From NCBI GenBank assembly GCA_026419785.1, contig JAODTK010005759.1:81246-145245 (forward strand): a stretch of DNA of 64,000 nt. Direction: 5' to 3'. The notes under the pieces are model-generated. The model saw only the letters and a list, made by a program, of their open reading frames with translations. It was not told the origin of the DNA and did not search any database. Position numbers and translations under genes: made by a program. Source of the stretch: Sclerodactyla briareus (Eukaryota; Echinodermata; Holothuroidea; Dendrochirotida; Sclerodactylidae). This document shows positions 48,490-59,606 of the stretch, piece by piece. The stretch's first letter is position 1. Every line of letters begins with the position of its first letter.

Positions 48490-50480
48490 TGTGAATGATC
48501 TGGAGGGAGCACCACTCAATTATGACCCTGTTTCAAGAAAACCTTATGTACTTTGTAGGGGGAATACATTTTGAAATTTTGCACATATTGGCCTATATTG
48601 CCCCTTTAATGACTGACTTTCACATCGAGACATGTCCCATGGGTCATCTATCAAATAATGACTGTTTTGGGCCAAACATCATTGTTGACACACTGGATGC
48701 TGAATTGATTGTGGTGGATATAGAGTATTTCTTTGAAAAGATACAACTAAGTTGTTTAATAGTCCCAACTGACCTTGCTGCAGACATTATTTATGTGGAA
48801 CATCGACTTTAGTTCTACTAATCTTCTCAAACACTTTGTTCTTCCTAATCTCCAAATCGGGGACTATTCTACCAACAGTGTGAAAAACAATAAAATCATT
48901 TTATCTGTATTTCATGACAATTTAATACTGCAGAGCCAATTCTCGTTGCCCTATTAAAAAGCCAGGTATCACACAGAACAAAACATACTGTAATGAATAT
49001 CAATATTCCTCTTTCTTCCTCAAGAAATCATGGACATAAGTATACGTTTCGCTCCCTACAGGATCAGTGTATTAGGCATTTTCTCAGCTGGAGAGCTGAA
49101 TTTAAGTGGGACATGATAGTGACAACTAGTTTCCTGCCCCACTGATGACATTATCTGTTTTCCCTCGATTCAAGATGAAGCCCATTAACCTTCCTGATTG
49201 CACTCTCTAATTCGATGATGCAGCTATCCATAGAAACAAAATATACTGGTAAATTTAACAACCCAGCACCTCACTCAATAATATTTTGCCTAATTGCGGA
49301 GTCCCTTTAACCCTGTTCTAGGAGGGAAGGTGCTTAGGTCAGCCAACAATGGTAGGGTCATTGACCGCAGCCAAGTTTTGTGGCACTCGTGCTGGGTATC
49401 CACATCTCAGAGTGACCCACAACAAAAATGAAAATAACTTCACCCATCAAGTCTGCTTGTTTGGATCAAACCATTATCTGAGGCCTTTGATCAGGAAGGG
49501 CCAGATCCTTTTCTGCAATCATGAATATTTCTATATTAATAGGGACCAGGCAAAAGGGGGACCAACTAGCGCAGGTCCCCATGATGGTTAGGGGCCAGAC
49601 GGCTTAATCTTCAATCGTCTCGCTCCATGATTGAGGGGGAAATGCCCAGTCCTAAATGTCACCTAACTGCAGAGGCTGCACTTCCTAATTAGATGTAAGT
49701 CACATGACTAAGGTGCACTGGAATATCAGGCACTTCTATCATTGCCGATGGATACAGCGCAGTTCCATTCAGCGATTGAATTATTCAAGAAAATAAGCAT
49801 CAATGATATCAAAAATGAATGTCATCATTCGATACCTCGTTTACAAGATGAACTTCCGTCAAAATTACAGCACTCAATCATTTCGGATTTTTCGGAGATG
49901 AGAATATGGTGACTCAAGTCACAAATTTTCGAAAAAGCCGGCCGGCCGCAACAAAGGGACCTATTCCATGAAATTATGAATTTCGACCCGATACTATCAT
50001 TTATGCATTTCAACAATCATCTTTTTCATTGCAGTTTCTGTATCAGTCAATACAATAGATTACTACAGTAGCTTGATGGCTGGAAAAAAGTACATGAAAC
50101 AAAGGCTGAATGGAACTTCAATATGCAGGCAGTGTCTGTCTCATTCGATATGTTAGTTTGCCTGGTCCGGAGCGTGATGTTCTACAAGAATGAGGAAATA
50201 CCTTTGCAGGTGGTCTCTGGTTCACCTCCTAATTCTTCCTCCAGCTGGGCATTTCTCTCCTCCCCTCACTCTCTTATCAGAAACAATTACGAGCATTAAT
50301 GTCACAGATGAATCAGAGAAAATAGCAGTGTTTTTAAGGCCAATGGTCATGTCACAATAATTGCTTTAAAAACCAGCATGGGTGGGGAGAGCCATATCAA
50401 GACCCAACACCCCACACCCCATTTGGGTTCTAGCATTTGCTTGTTGAGGTATTCATTTATTTTTGAAGAAATTTGGGAGT
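48490..50480. other. Unassigned DNA
   Basis: Two kilobases of mixed sequence with a 105-codon plus-strand frame at 48495-48812 and an 80-codon frame at 49349-49591. Neither is recognisable nor bounded by good splice sites. Palindromic CCGGCCGGCC at about 49939 is notable only as a GC-rich patch in AT-rich DNA. Confidence 0.35.
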
Positions 50481-50499
50481 CTATGACAACCTGGGGGAA

Positions 50500-53400
50500 A
50501 CGAAGCAAAGGCTACCTATACCAGTGTCAGCCATGGTTCTGACAGGGTTGTCCACTTTGTCAGTGACACCATTATCGAGAGGGGATGGGTAAACCTGACA
50601 ATGACAGGTACTGACACACCTGTCATTGTCACCATGGTCTGTCGACAGGGTTTTGTCCACCCGCGTCAGAGACAACAGTCATTGACGGGGCAGGGATGCT
50701 GGACCTCTGACAATGATAGGGTTACCTGACACACTTTCAATGTCCAGCCATGGTCTAACAGGGTTGTCCCACCCCCGTCATTGCCGGATGGCTGGATCTG
50801 ACAATGAAGGGTTCCCTGACACATCTTTCCATGTCAACCATGGGTCTGACAGGGTTGTCCACCCTCATCAATGACACCAATTATCACAAGGGGATGGCTG
50901 AACCTGACATTGTCCACCCTTGTCATGGCACCGAAGTCATTGACAGGAGGCTTGGATCTGACAATAAGGTTACCTGACCATGTCGATGTCCAGCCATGGT
51001 CTGACCGGGCTGTCCACCCTCATCAGTGACACTACTTATCACAAGGGGGTGGCTAAACCCTACAATGACCAGTCTACCTTACAACCTGTCAGTGTCAGCC
51101 ATTGTCTGACAGGGTTTCCACCCTCGTCAGTGGCACCAGTCAGTGACAGTGCCGGGATGGCTAAACATGACCAAATGACATGGCTACCTGACTCCCCTCT
51201 GTCAAGTGTCAGCCATGGTCTCAGGTGTTGTCCACCCTCGTCATTGACACCATTTAATAACAAGGGGTTGGCTAAACCTGACAATGACCAGCTACCTGAC
51301 ACACCTGTCACTGTCGCCATGGTCCTGACCGGGTTGTCCCCCCACCCTCATCAATGACACCAATTATCACAAGGGGATGGCTAAACCAGACAATGACAGG
51401 GCTACCTGACCACCTGTCAGTGTCATCCATGGGCTGACAGGTTGTCCACCCGCCATCAGTGACACCAATTAATAACGGGGGTTGGCCTAAACCTACAATG
51501 ACAGGGCTACCTGACACACCTGTCAATGTCAGCCCTGTCTGACAGGCTGTCACCCTCATCATGACACCAATTATCACAGGGGTGGGTAAACCTGCCCAAT
51601 GATAGGGCTCCTGACACACCTGTCAGTGGTCAAGCCCATAGTCTGGACAGGGTTGTCCACCCTAATCATTTTGCACCAATTATCACAAGGGGATGGCTGA
51701 ACCTGACAATGACCAGGCTACCTGACACACCTGTCAGTGGTCAGCCTGTTCTGACATGGTTGTCCATCCCCTCGTCAGTGCACCAGTCCAGTGACAGGCA
51801 GGGGTATGGGCTGGAATCTGACAATGATAGAGTTACCTGACACATCTGTCAGTGTCAGCCATGGTCTGACAGGGTTGTCACCCTCATCAGGAACACCAAT
51901 TATCCACACGGGGATGGCTGAAACTGACCATGAACAGGCTATCTGACACACCTGTCAGGGTCAGCCATGTCTGACAGGGTTGTCACCTCGTCAGTGGCAC
52001 CATCATTGACAGGGCAGAGGATGGTAAACAGGACAATGACAGGGCCCCTACACATCTGTCAGTGTCAGCCATGGTCTGACAGTGGTTGTCCACCCTCGTC
52101 AGTGGGGCACCAGTCATTGACAGGGCGGGGAGACTGCTGGATCTGACAATTGATAGGGTTTACCTGGACCAACCTGTCAATGTCAGCCATTGTCTGCAGG
52201 GTTGTGCACCCTCATCATGCACAAATTAATCACAAGGGGATGGCGAACCTGAACAATGACCAAGGCTACTGACCACACCTGTCAGTGGTCCCATTGTCTG
52301 ACAGGGTTGTCCCCCTCGTCAGTGGCACCAGTCATTGACCGGGGCAGAGGATGGCTAAACATGACAATGACGGGCTACCTGACACCTGTCAGTGTCAGCC
52401 ATTGTCTGACAGGGTTGTCCACCCTCTTCAGTGGCACCAGTCATTGACAGGGCAGGGGATGGCTGGATCTGACAATGCTCAGGTTACCTGACCAACCTGT
52501 CCATGTCACCATGGTCCTGACAGAGCTGTCCACGCCCACCCTCATCAAGGACACCAATTATCACAAGGGGATGGCTAAACCAGACAATGACAGGGCTACC
52601 TGACACACCTGGGTCAGTGTCATCCATGTCTACAGGGTTTGTCCCACGCCTGTCTTCAGTGACAACCAATTATAACAAGGGGTTTGCCTAAACCTGACAA
52701 TGACCAGCTACCTGACACACCTTCAATGTCAGCCCTGGTCTGACAGGGCTGTCCACCCTCATCAGTGACAACCACTTAATCACAGGGGAGGCTAAACCTG
52801 ACAATTGATAGGGCTACCTGACACACCTTTCATTGTCAGCCATAGTCCTGCAGGGTTGTCCACCCTCATCAGTGGCACCAATTATCACAAGGGGATGGGT
52901 AAACCTGACAATGACCAGGCTACCTGACCCCCCCTGTCGTGTCAGCCATGTCTGACGGTTGTCCACCCTCGTCAGTGCCGCCATCATTGAACAGGGCAGG
53001 GGATGTCTGGATCTGACCATGATAAGAGTTACCTGACACATCTGTCAATGTCAGCCATGTCTGACAGGGTTGTCCACCCTCATCAAGGACACCAATTATC
53101 ACAAGGGGGTGGCTAAACCTGACAATGACCAGCGATCTGACACACTGTCCAGTGTCAGCATGGTCTGACAGGGTTGTCCACCCTCTTCCAGTGGCAACCA
53201 GTCTTGCCTCAGGAGAGGATGGTAAACATGACAATGACAGGGCCACACCTTACACAGGTCTGGTCAGTGGCAGCCATGGTCTGACAGGGTTGTCCACCAC
53301 CTCGTCAGTGGCCACCAGTCCATTGACAGGGCAGGGGATGGCTGGATCTGACCATGAAGGGTTACCACCACCTGACCACCTGTCCAATTTCATGCCATTG

Positions 53401-54420
53401 TCTGACAGGGTTGTCTCACCCCATCAGTGACTCAAATTAATCACAAGGGGAGGTAACCGACAATGACCAGGCTACCTGAACACACCTGTCAGTGTCAGCC
53501 ATTGTCTGACAGGGTTGTCACCCTCTGTCGTGCACCCGTCATGGCCGGGGCCGAGGATGGCTAAACATTGACAAGGACAGGGTTGCTACCTGAACAACAT
53601 CTGTCAGTGTCAGCCATGGTCGGACAGTGTTGTCCACCCTCGTCAGTGGCAACCAGTCATTGACAGTGCAGGGATTGCTGGATACTGACAATTATAGGGT
53701 TACCTGACCACTGTCAATGTCATCCATGGGTCTGACAGAGCTGTCCACTCTCTCAGTGACACCAATTATCACAAGGGGATGGCTGAACCAACAGACAGTA
53801 GGTCTACCTGACACACTGTCAGTGTCAGCCATGGCTGACAGGGTGTCCCACACCTTTCAGTGACAACAATTATAACATGGTTGGCTAAACCTGACATGAC
53901 CAGGCTACCTGACCACCTGTTTCCCAATTCCGCCATGGTCTGACAGGGCGTCCCCCTCTATCCGTGCAGTCCAATTATCACAGGGATGGCTAACCTGACA
54001 ATGACAGGGCTACCTGACCACCTGCAATGTCAGCCACTGTCCCTATACAGCTGTCCACCCGTCATCAGTGACAGACACCAATTTATCACAGGGGATGGCT
54101 AAACCTGACCATGACCAGCTACCTGACACCCGGTCCAGTGTCAGCCATGGTCTGACAGTTGTCTACACTGTCAGGGCAGAGATGGATGGATATAAACGGG
54201 GGGGGGGGGGGGGGGGGTGACACTGACAGATTGATAACGCCGTGCTGCCTGACACACCTGTGCAGGGAAACGAGCCATGTTTTGACGGGGTTGTCCCACC
54301 TGTTCAGACTACAATATTTTATCACAAGGGGATGGCTAAAGAAACTCTCAATGCCAGGGCTATCTGACTACCTTGCAGTATCAGCCATTGTCTGACTGAT
54401 TGTCCACCCAGTCAGGCATT
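50500..54420 (+). repeat. 106-bp minisatellite, ~37 copies, two interleaved subtypes
   Basis: Consensus blocks per unit: TGTCAGCCATGGTCTGACA, GGGTTGTCCACCCTCGTCAG, an A-type (ACACCAATTATCACAAGGGG) or a B-type (CACCAGTCATTGACAGGGCA) block, GATGGCT, then CTGACAATGA and GCTACCTGACACACC. The unit is about 106 bases. A-type units usually continue AAACCTGACAATGACCAGG, B-type units GGATCTGACAATGATAGGG. TGTCAG and CTGACA occur several times in each unit as inverted partners. Copies are heavily indel-laden. A G20 run at 54198-54217 interrupts the last copies. Open frames here are shadows. Confidence 0.92.
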
Positions 54421-54429
54421 GAGGTGGTC

Positions 54430-55270
54430 TGCCCCACGTTTTTTTGCTGTCTCAGTTCAGATTGGGTACTGCCAGATGGGTCTTTCCAAACAATCTCCCC
54501 ATAATGTTCCTGCATCAAAGCCATCCTGCCACTCTCAGCCACTAACCACCATCAGTGAATCCGAAATCCCAAAAACTTACCTTACAATTATCCCGACCAT
54601 AAACCGAGAAACTCATCCAATTAGCCTTACAGCTGAAGAAAATGGAAAACAACCCCCCTGAAAAACCACTATTCCATCATGAACCAATACACAGAAAGGG
54701 CCTACAACGTGATAACCTAGGCTCCACCGAGCTAAACTCGTCCATCTACTAAGCTATAACACTAGGATCCCGCACAATACTGTACCATGTAGGGCTATCT
54801 GGCCACACCTCACGTAACTTGCGCGAAGAAAAACTAACTAAAAAAAATCATTGCACAATGAAACATCGCAATTTTCTATGAAAGAAAGATACCCAATCCC
54901 TCCGTCAGAGAATATCTCTTCCGATGGTTTCCCTGCAACTTGTTTGAAAAAGTTGTTGGTACAGCACTTTTTAGTGTCAACCATCGTTCATATATTCATA
55001 ACTTTCGCCAGAATGCAACTGTAAATTTCTAATTCTGGGCGATCGAGAGATGATTGGGGGTGGCCATGTGGGAGAGTAGAAATTGGCATAATGTGACGAA
55101 TAGGCTAATAGAGGGGGGCATTGTGTAAGTACGAGATGTTTAGAGTGAAGTGGACCTGGCAATTTCTGTCTTCCCTGGGCACATTAGTCGTCCTCATGGG
55201 AACTTCTTGCATTTTAAATCCCCACAATATATCAGAGAGAAGGGATAATATAGAATATATTGATTGTTGG
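54430..55270. other. Unassigned DNA
   Basis: A plus-strand frame of 80 codons (54419-54661) starts within the array edge and reads as a Ser/Thr/Pro-rich segment (PSCHSQPLTTISESEIPK); I cannot place it. No splice pair. Otherwise no features. Confidence 0.3.
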
Positions 55271-55276
55271 ACTCAC

Positions 55277-55373
55277 AGTTGTGTCTTCACTTTCGCTGAG
55301 AACAGCTGTTTTTTCACAGCCATTTCTTCTTCTTCTTCTCTTTGTTCACCTTCTTGACACTTTCTGATAGCGC
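55277..55373 (-). CDS. Candidate coding exon, charged (minus strand)
   Basis: Bordered on the minus strand by a pyrimidine-rich acceptor (ATTTTTGTTCTTGTGAAG, ending 55374) and a consensus donor GTGAGT (plus ACTCAC at 55271-55276). The 97 bases stay open in one frame without shifts and read AIRKCQEGEQREEEEEMAV then KKQLFSAKVKTQL. The GAA run could instead be a short microsatellite. Helical, charged make-up agrees with the other minus-strand candidates. Unknown family. Confidence 0.35.
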
Positions 55374-55559
55374 CTTCACAAGAACAAAAATCAGTGATAG
55401 AAAGAAAAAGAACAAACAATATCACCCAACATTTGGTGCACTCTACAAAAGTAAGTGAGAGCGCCACACAGAGGTTACAATTGTGGATAAAAATAGATCC
55501 CGAATAGGAAATTGGGTAGGTCTGCATATTCCATGTTAAGTGACATGGTGGAGGCTGAC

Positions 55560-55875
55560 TGTTACAGAATAAATTTCAGTCCTGGGTCTAATTGTGTATA
55601 AAGAGATCCCTAATAGACAATGGGTAGGTCTGCCTATTCCATGTAAGTGACGTGGTTGGAGGCTGACAATGTTCACAGAATAATTTCACTTCTGGGTATA
55701 AAAACTAATCCAATCACCCTCCGATCACCCCCCCCCCCCCTTACAAAAAAATTCTAATCAAGATTACAGACCAATTTTAGCACCCCCCCATTGTCACAAA
55801 TAGCAGCAACTAATTGTTTTTTTTTGTATAGTTAGCTATTTAGCATTCCAGCAAACTCACTCCAACTTAGTCCCT
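55560..55875. repeat. ~115-bp duplication and C tract
   Basis: GGGTAGGTCTGC(A/C)TATTCCATG, AAGTGAC(A/G)TGG, GGAGGCTGAC and ACAGAATAA recur at about 55513 and 55620, so two tandem copies spaced by roughly 107-110 bases lie just before the 111-bp array. A C run follows at 55729-55740. Non-coding. Confidence 0.6.
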
Positions 55876-55879
55876 CTAG

Positions 55880-57030
55880 GCCTGCTATATTACTCCAGTC
55901 CCCGAGCCCTACTTCGGTTCAGAAGAGGCATGACAGTTGCTTTCCCCTCCCTCTTACCCCACACCGCTACCTCGCCGTATTAGCCCCTCTGGGTCTCTAT
56001 CATGCCCTGGTAGCCCCTCCTCTGGTTCTGAGAGGCAGGCAGTTGCTTGTTCCCCTCCCTCTCACCACACACCTACCCTCTCCAACGTGTAGCCCTTTAG
56101 GTCCCCTATCTTACTCTGTTAGCCCCTCCTCTGGTGCAGAGAGGCAGACAGTAGCTTGTTCCCCTCCCTGTCACCCCCCACCCACCCCCTTCTCTCGTAT
56201 TAGCGCTTCAGGTCCCCTATTCTGCCCTGGTAGTCCCTCCTCTGGTTCAGAGAGACAGACAGTAACTTGTTCCCCTCTCTGTCACCCACACCACCCCCCT
56301 CTCTGATGAGCCCCTCCAGCGTCTCCTATCTTGCTATGGTAGCCATCCTCTGGTCAGAGAGGCAGGACAGTTAGCTTGTTCCAATCCCCCTAACTCACAC
56401 CTAACCCCTTCTCTGTTTATCCCCCCCCCAGGTCTCCTATCTTTCTCTGGTAGCCCCTCTCCTCTGGTGCAGAGAGGCAGGACAGTAGCTGTTCCCTCCC
56501 TGTAAACCCCCACACCTACCCTCTCTCTATGTGATAGCCCCTCAATGTATCCTATCTTGCTCTGGTAGCCCATCCTCTGGTTCAGAGAGGCAGACAGTAG
56601 CTTGTTCCCCTCCCTGTCACCCCCCACCCACCACTCTCTGTATTATCCCTCCCCCAGGGTCTCTATTCTTGACTCTGGTAGCCCCTCCTCTGGTTCAAAG
56701 GAGGCAAACAGTAGCGTGTTCCCCTCCTGTCGCCCCACACTACCCTATCTCCCTGTATTAGGCCCCTCCGGTCCCCTGCTCTGGTAGCCCCTCCTCTGGT
56801 TCAGAAGAGAGCAGACGTAGCTTGGCCCTCCCTCTTGCCCCACAACTACCCTCTTCTCTGTATTAGCCCCCAGGTCTTCTATTCTTGCTATGAGTAGCCC
56901 ACTTCCTATGTTCAGAGAGGCAGACAGTAGCTTGTTCCCCTCCCTGTCATTCCCACACTTACCCTCTCTCTCTGTATTTAAACCCCTCCAGGTCTTCTAT
57001 CTTGCTCTGGTAGCCCCTACTATGGATTCG
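55880..57030 (+). repeat. 111-bp minisatellite, ~10 copies
   Basis: Units contain CCCCTCCTCTGGTTCAGAGA, GGCAGACAGTAGCTTGTTCC, CCTCCCTGTCACCCC, CACCTACCCTCTCTCTGTAT and TAGCCCCTCCAGGTCTCCTA then TCTTGCTCTGGTAG. Clear copies of GCAGAGAGGCAG-type blocks at 56136, 56469 and 56584 give a spacing near 111. The plus strand is pyrimidine-rich. Frames on both strands are shadows. Because 111 is a multiple of three, some frames repeat a peptide, but stops and indels break them. Confidence 0.9.
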
Positions 57031-57049
57031 GGAAGCTGTCATTGCTAGT

Positions 57050-57209
57050 TCAGGTCGTGATTTTCCTTCTCTTCTCTGAGACTTCCTTGATCAATTCCTG
57101 GCAGTGCCCCTTGAGTATGCACAGATCATACAATCGGTGTAGGAAATGTGAGGAGAGGGAGAAACGTGGAGACAGAAGTTGTTTGAAACACATGGAAGCC
57201 AAAACCCTC
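57050..57209 (-). CDS. Candidate coding exon, helical (minus strand)
   Basis: On the minus strand the acceptor-like CCTTTGTTGCCACAG ends at 57210. The frame stays open for about 52 codons to TGA at 57050-57052 and reads RVLASMCFKQLLSPRFSLSS, HFLHRLYDLCILKGHCQE and LIKEVSEKRRKITT. The second half is a good amphipathic helix. No GT donor is near the stop, so this may be a terminal exon or a damaged internal one. No family recognised. It directly abuts the 111-bp array. Confidence 0.35.
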
Positions 57210-57368
57210 CTGTGGCAACAAAGGATATGAGATTAGAAGATAAGCTGATACCACACGGTGAACTATACCATGAATGCCATGGTACGTAGCGTGATGCCCA
57301 AGGAGCACAATCAAGATGGAACTAGCAACACAAGTTTGTTCAAGCCATACAAGAACATGTCAGCAATC

Positions 57369-57386
57369 AAAAAAAAAAAAAAAAAA
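57369..57386. repeat. Poly-A tract
   Basis: A run of about 18 A residues. The plus-strand sequence before it (57258-57368) is an open frame that reads MPKEHNQDGTSNTSLFKPYK. A short retroposed transcript is conceivable but not supported by any homology I can name. Confidence 0.7.
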
Positions 57387-57889
57387 CTACTGTACCCGCG
57401 TTATCATACGATCACAATCATAGGGAGAGACTGTAAGAAATTTACATAGGTAGTTCTCTCTTTTGCCTTTCGACCAAATTGACCATGTGAGTTCAAGCTC
57501 AGTAGCAATAGAAAAGAAACATTTCCACGGCTATTGAGAAACCAAGATACATTCCCACTAATTGACGGATATGCAAGATGTCACCCTTCTCTTTACTATA
57601 ACACTAACGAAAGCATCTGGCCCGTGCTCTTTCGTAAGGGCCTCTCGAACATGTTAAGAGCATAGAACAATTTAATTCACATCAGCCATTCTAGAAGTCC
57701 ACTCATATGATTTAGACAGCTCACGGATGCACAAACTGAGCTCTTCCATTTATCCAAGCTTGATACTACAATGATTCTACATTCTTTTTTGTTGTCTTCC
57801 TTTTAATTTTTAATTTTAAAATCAATGATTCTTTGAATTACTTCTTTAATGGTCACTTGCCCAGCAGATCGAGGATCAAACCCATTCAA

Positions 57890-58200
57890 GACCTAGCAAG
57901 GGGGCAAGACTGGATACTGCACCTCTTGTCAGCTGTATATTCTTCACCAGGTCGCACAGAATAAGGCATGCCTCTTTGGGTCAGTTCCTTTAAGGTGGGG
58001 AGAGCGGTGATCACATGCAGACAAGGCACTTGCCTACCCCTTCCGTTTGTCCCTACTCTAATCCCTTGTGCTGAGTGACCAGCGAGAAGGCAACGGTACC
58101 ATTTTTAATGACTCTGGTTATGACCCGACCCTGATTTGAACTCTGGTCTCTAAGTGGAAGTCCGACCAAAGACTCAGTGAGTAACATGCAGACACCTTTC
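57890..58200 (-). ncRNA. tRNA-derived SINE-like sequence (minus strand, candidate)
   Basis: On the minus strand, TGAGTCTTTGGTCGGACTTC near 58170 is followed by ACCAGAGTTCAAATCAGGGT near 58140, which resembles the anticodon-to-T-arm half of a tRNA with a B box (GAGTTCAAATC). A body of about 230 bases follows with GGGGTAGGCAAGTGCCTTGT. That is the shape of a tRNA-headed SINE. No target-site duplication was identified. Flanking exon-like DNA lies at 58207. Confidence 0.4.
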
Positions 58201-58206
58201 ACTCAC

Positions 58207-58409
58207 CTATCTTCCCTCAGTCATCCATTTCTCTGGAGGGCTGGTGCTATTCTCGCATCGGAGGCGCTCTCGGACATCTGTCGATCAAAGCCTTCGTTGA
58301 GGTGGGCGAGCTCCTTTTGCGAGTGAGTCGCGCTTTGCACTGGTCCACCGTGGCAGCCAGATCAGCCCGGTTAGGAGCTATCCTGAAAGATTGTTCCTTC
58401 GGTTAACAG
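58207..58409 (-). CDS. Candidate coding exon, coiled-coil (minus strand)
   Basis: The best exon candidate. On the minus strand it is bordered by a strong acceptor (TTTTGTTTGTGTTACAG, ending 58410) and a consensus donor (ATAG/GTGAGT, plus ACTCAC at 58201-58206). It is GC-richer than its surroundings. Interior readings join across frames: LLTEGTIFQDSS, then NRADLAATVDQCKARLTRK, then, after a shift near 58313, KELAHLNEGFDRQMSESASD and ARIAPALQRNG. The pattern of Leu, Ala, Glu and Lys is a coiled coil. Two or three one-base shifts are needed, like those seen in nearby repeats. The family is not recognised; a coiled-coil cytoskeletal or centrosomal protein is one guess. Confidence 0.4.
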
Positions 58410-58429
58410 CTGTAACACAAACAAAATTG

Positions 58430-58995
58430 TTCTCTTACGATAAGAATAGTTGGGCAGGATTCGAACCGTAGAGACCCCCTACAAGCTACAGTACCAAGTT
58501 GTTTTGCCTGGTTAATATAAAGCTAAATGACAAAAACAGATTATTTTCACGTGATGTTAGTTGTGCTGGGAATTGAACCGTGCAATGCCTGATAAGGCTA
58601 CAGTACCAAACTCCTTGTTTTCATATCCTGATCCTGGCTGAACAGGTGATGTTAGTTGGGCTGGGAATTGAACCCTGTGCAAGCCCTGAGGAGGCTACAG
58701 TAAACCAACTCCTTGTTCATTTCCTGGCGGAACACGTGATGTTGTTGGTGGGAATTCAACTGGTCAAGGCCTGATGAGGCTACAGTACCAAACCGCCTTG
58801 TTTCATTTCCTGGCGCAACACGTGATGCTAGTTGGGCTGGCATTTGAAACCTGTTCAAGGCTTCTGAGGCTACAGTACCAAACCTCCTGACTGAACAGGG
58901 AGGATGAAAACAATGTTTTCATTTCTTTTTGTTGGGCAGGGAACTGAACCTGCACATTAAAGACCTGACAAGACTACAGTACCTAGAGATCTTTT
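58430..58995 (+). repeat. ~90-bp tandem repeat with a tRNA T-arm-like core, ~6 copies
   Basis: Units contain GTGATGTTAGTTGGGCTGGG, AATTGAACC, a 12-15-base spacer, (T/G)GA(T/G)GAGGCTACAGTACC and CTCCTTGTT(T)TCATTTCCTG. Copies start near 58440, 58551, 58646, 58736, 58822 and 58930. On the minus strand each unit has GGTTCAATTCCCAGCCCAAC, which resembles a tRNA T-arm and acceptor end; the first copy has the canonical GGTTCGAATCCTGCCCAACT. The array may derive from a SINE or tRNA fragment. Confidence 0.75.
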
Positions 58996-59344
58996 TTTTT
59001 CCGAATATAACAGCTAACACTGGCTGTAACTACTACATACGCCATCTATTTATGGCCTCATTGGGTGCAATATCTGAGAGATTCCAAACTACAGACCTTC
59101 ATTGATGCAACTGCGCAAGTCCTCTTTGTCACCCAAGCTTCTTTTTCTCCTCCAACTGTGGACTCTCTATCCTGCCAGCCCAGCTATCGACATGTCATAC
59201 TATCTCAGCCTCATAAGTTGGGAATGTCCACTAGCGATGACAGAGATGAGGTTCAAACAAAACTGATTCTATCCCAGCTAAACCCACACATCCACCTCAG
59301 ATACCTCGCTCATTCCGTGTTTCGCATAAAGTATACAAGTTAAC

Positions 59345-59420
59345 CCCCTTCTTTAGGGGGGTCTACTTACCGGGCAACTTCCTTCTGACTTACTACAATT
59401 GCATTTTTTCGGCTAAACGC
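59345..59420. repeat. DIRS-like terminal motif, outer copy
   Basis: CCCCCTTCTTTAGGGGGG (short hairpin) is followed by TCTACTTACCGGGCAACTTC and CTTCTGACTTACTACAATT. The same order, with small indels, occurs at 59610-59680. In DIRS elements the terminal repeats are partly copied into an internal region near one end, so a doubled motif beyond the recombinase gene fits the element's 3' end. The exact boundary is not resolved. Confidence 0.5.
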
Positions 59421-59606
59421 CGCTGTCAAATTCAACACCCCTAACCACTATAAAAGAGTTAAGCACAGCCCTGCCCCGGTACCGAACGCAGCCGTAACTA
59501 GTTGGGAGCGGCACGGGGCCTTGCACTAATCATTATTCCAACTAGCAACCCGAGTTCCCCGGCTTAGTGGGAGGACGGCGGGTGTCCAAAGGTAATTCCC
59601 CCGTAT

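Noticed and set aside
50980-53430. Several 75-125-codon frames with repeated peptides (LTGLS, VDEGG) on both strands
   Set aside because: They come from the 106-bp minisatellite; the unit is not a multiple of three and frames shift from copy to copy.
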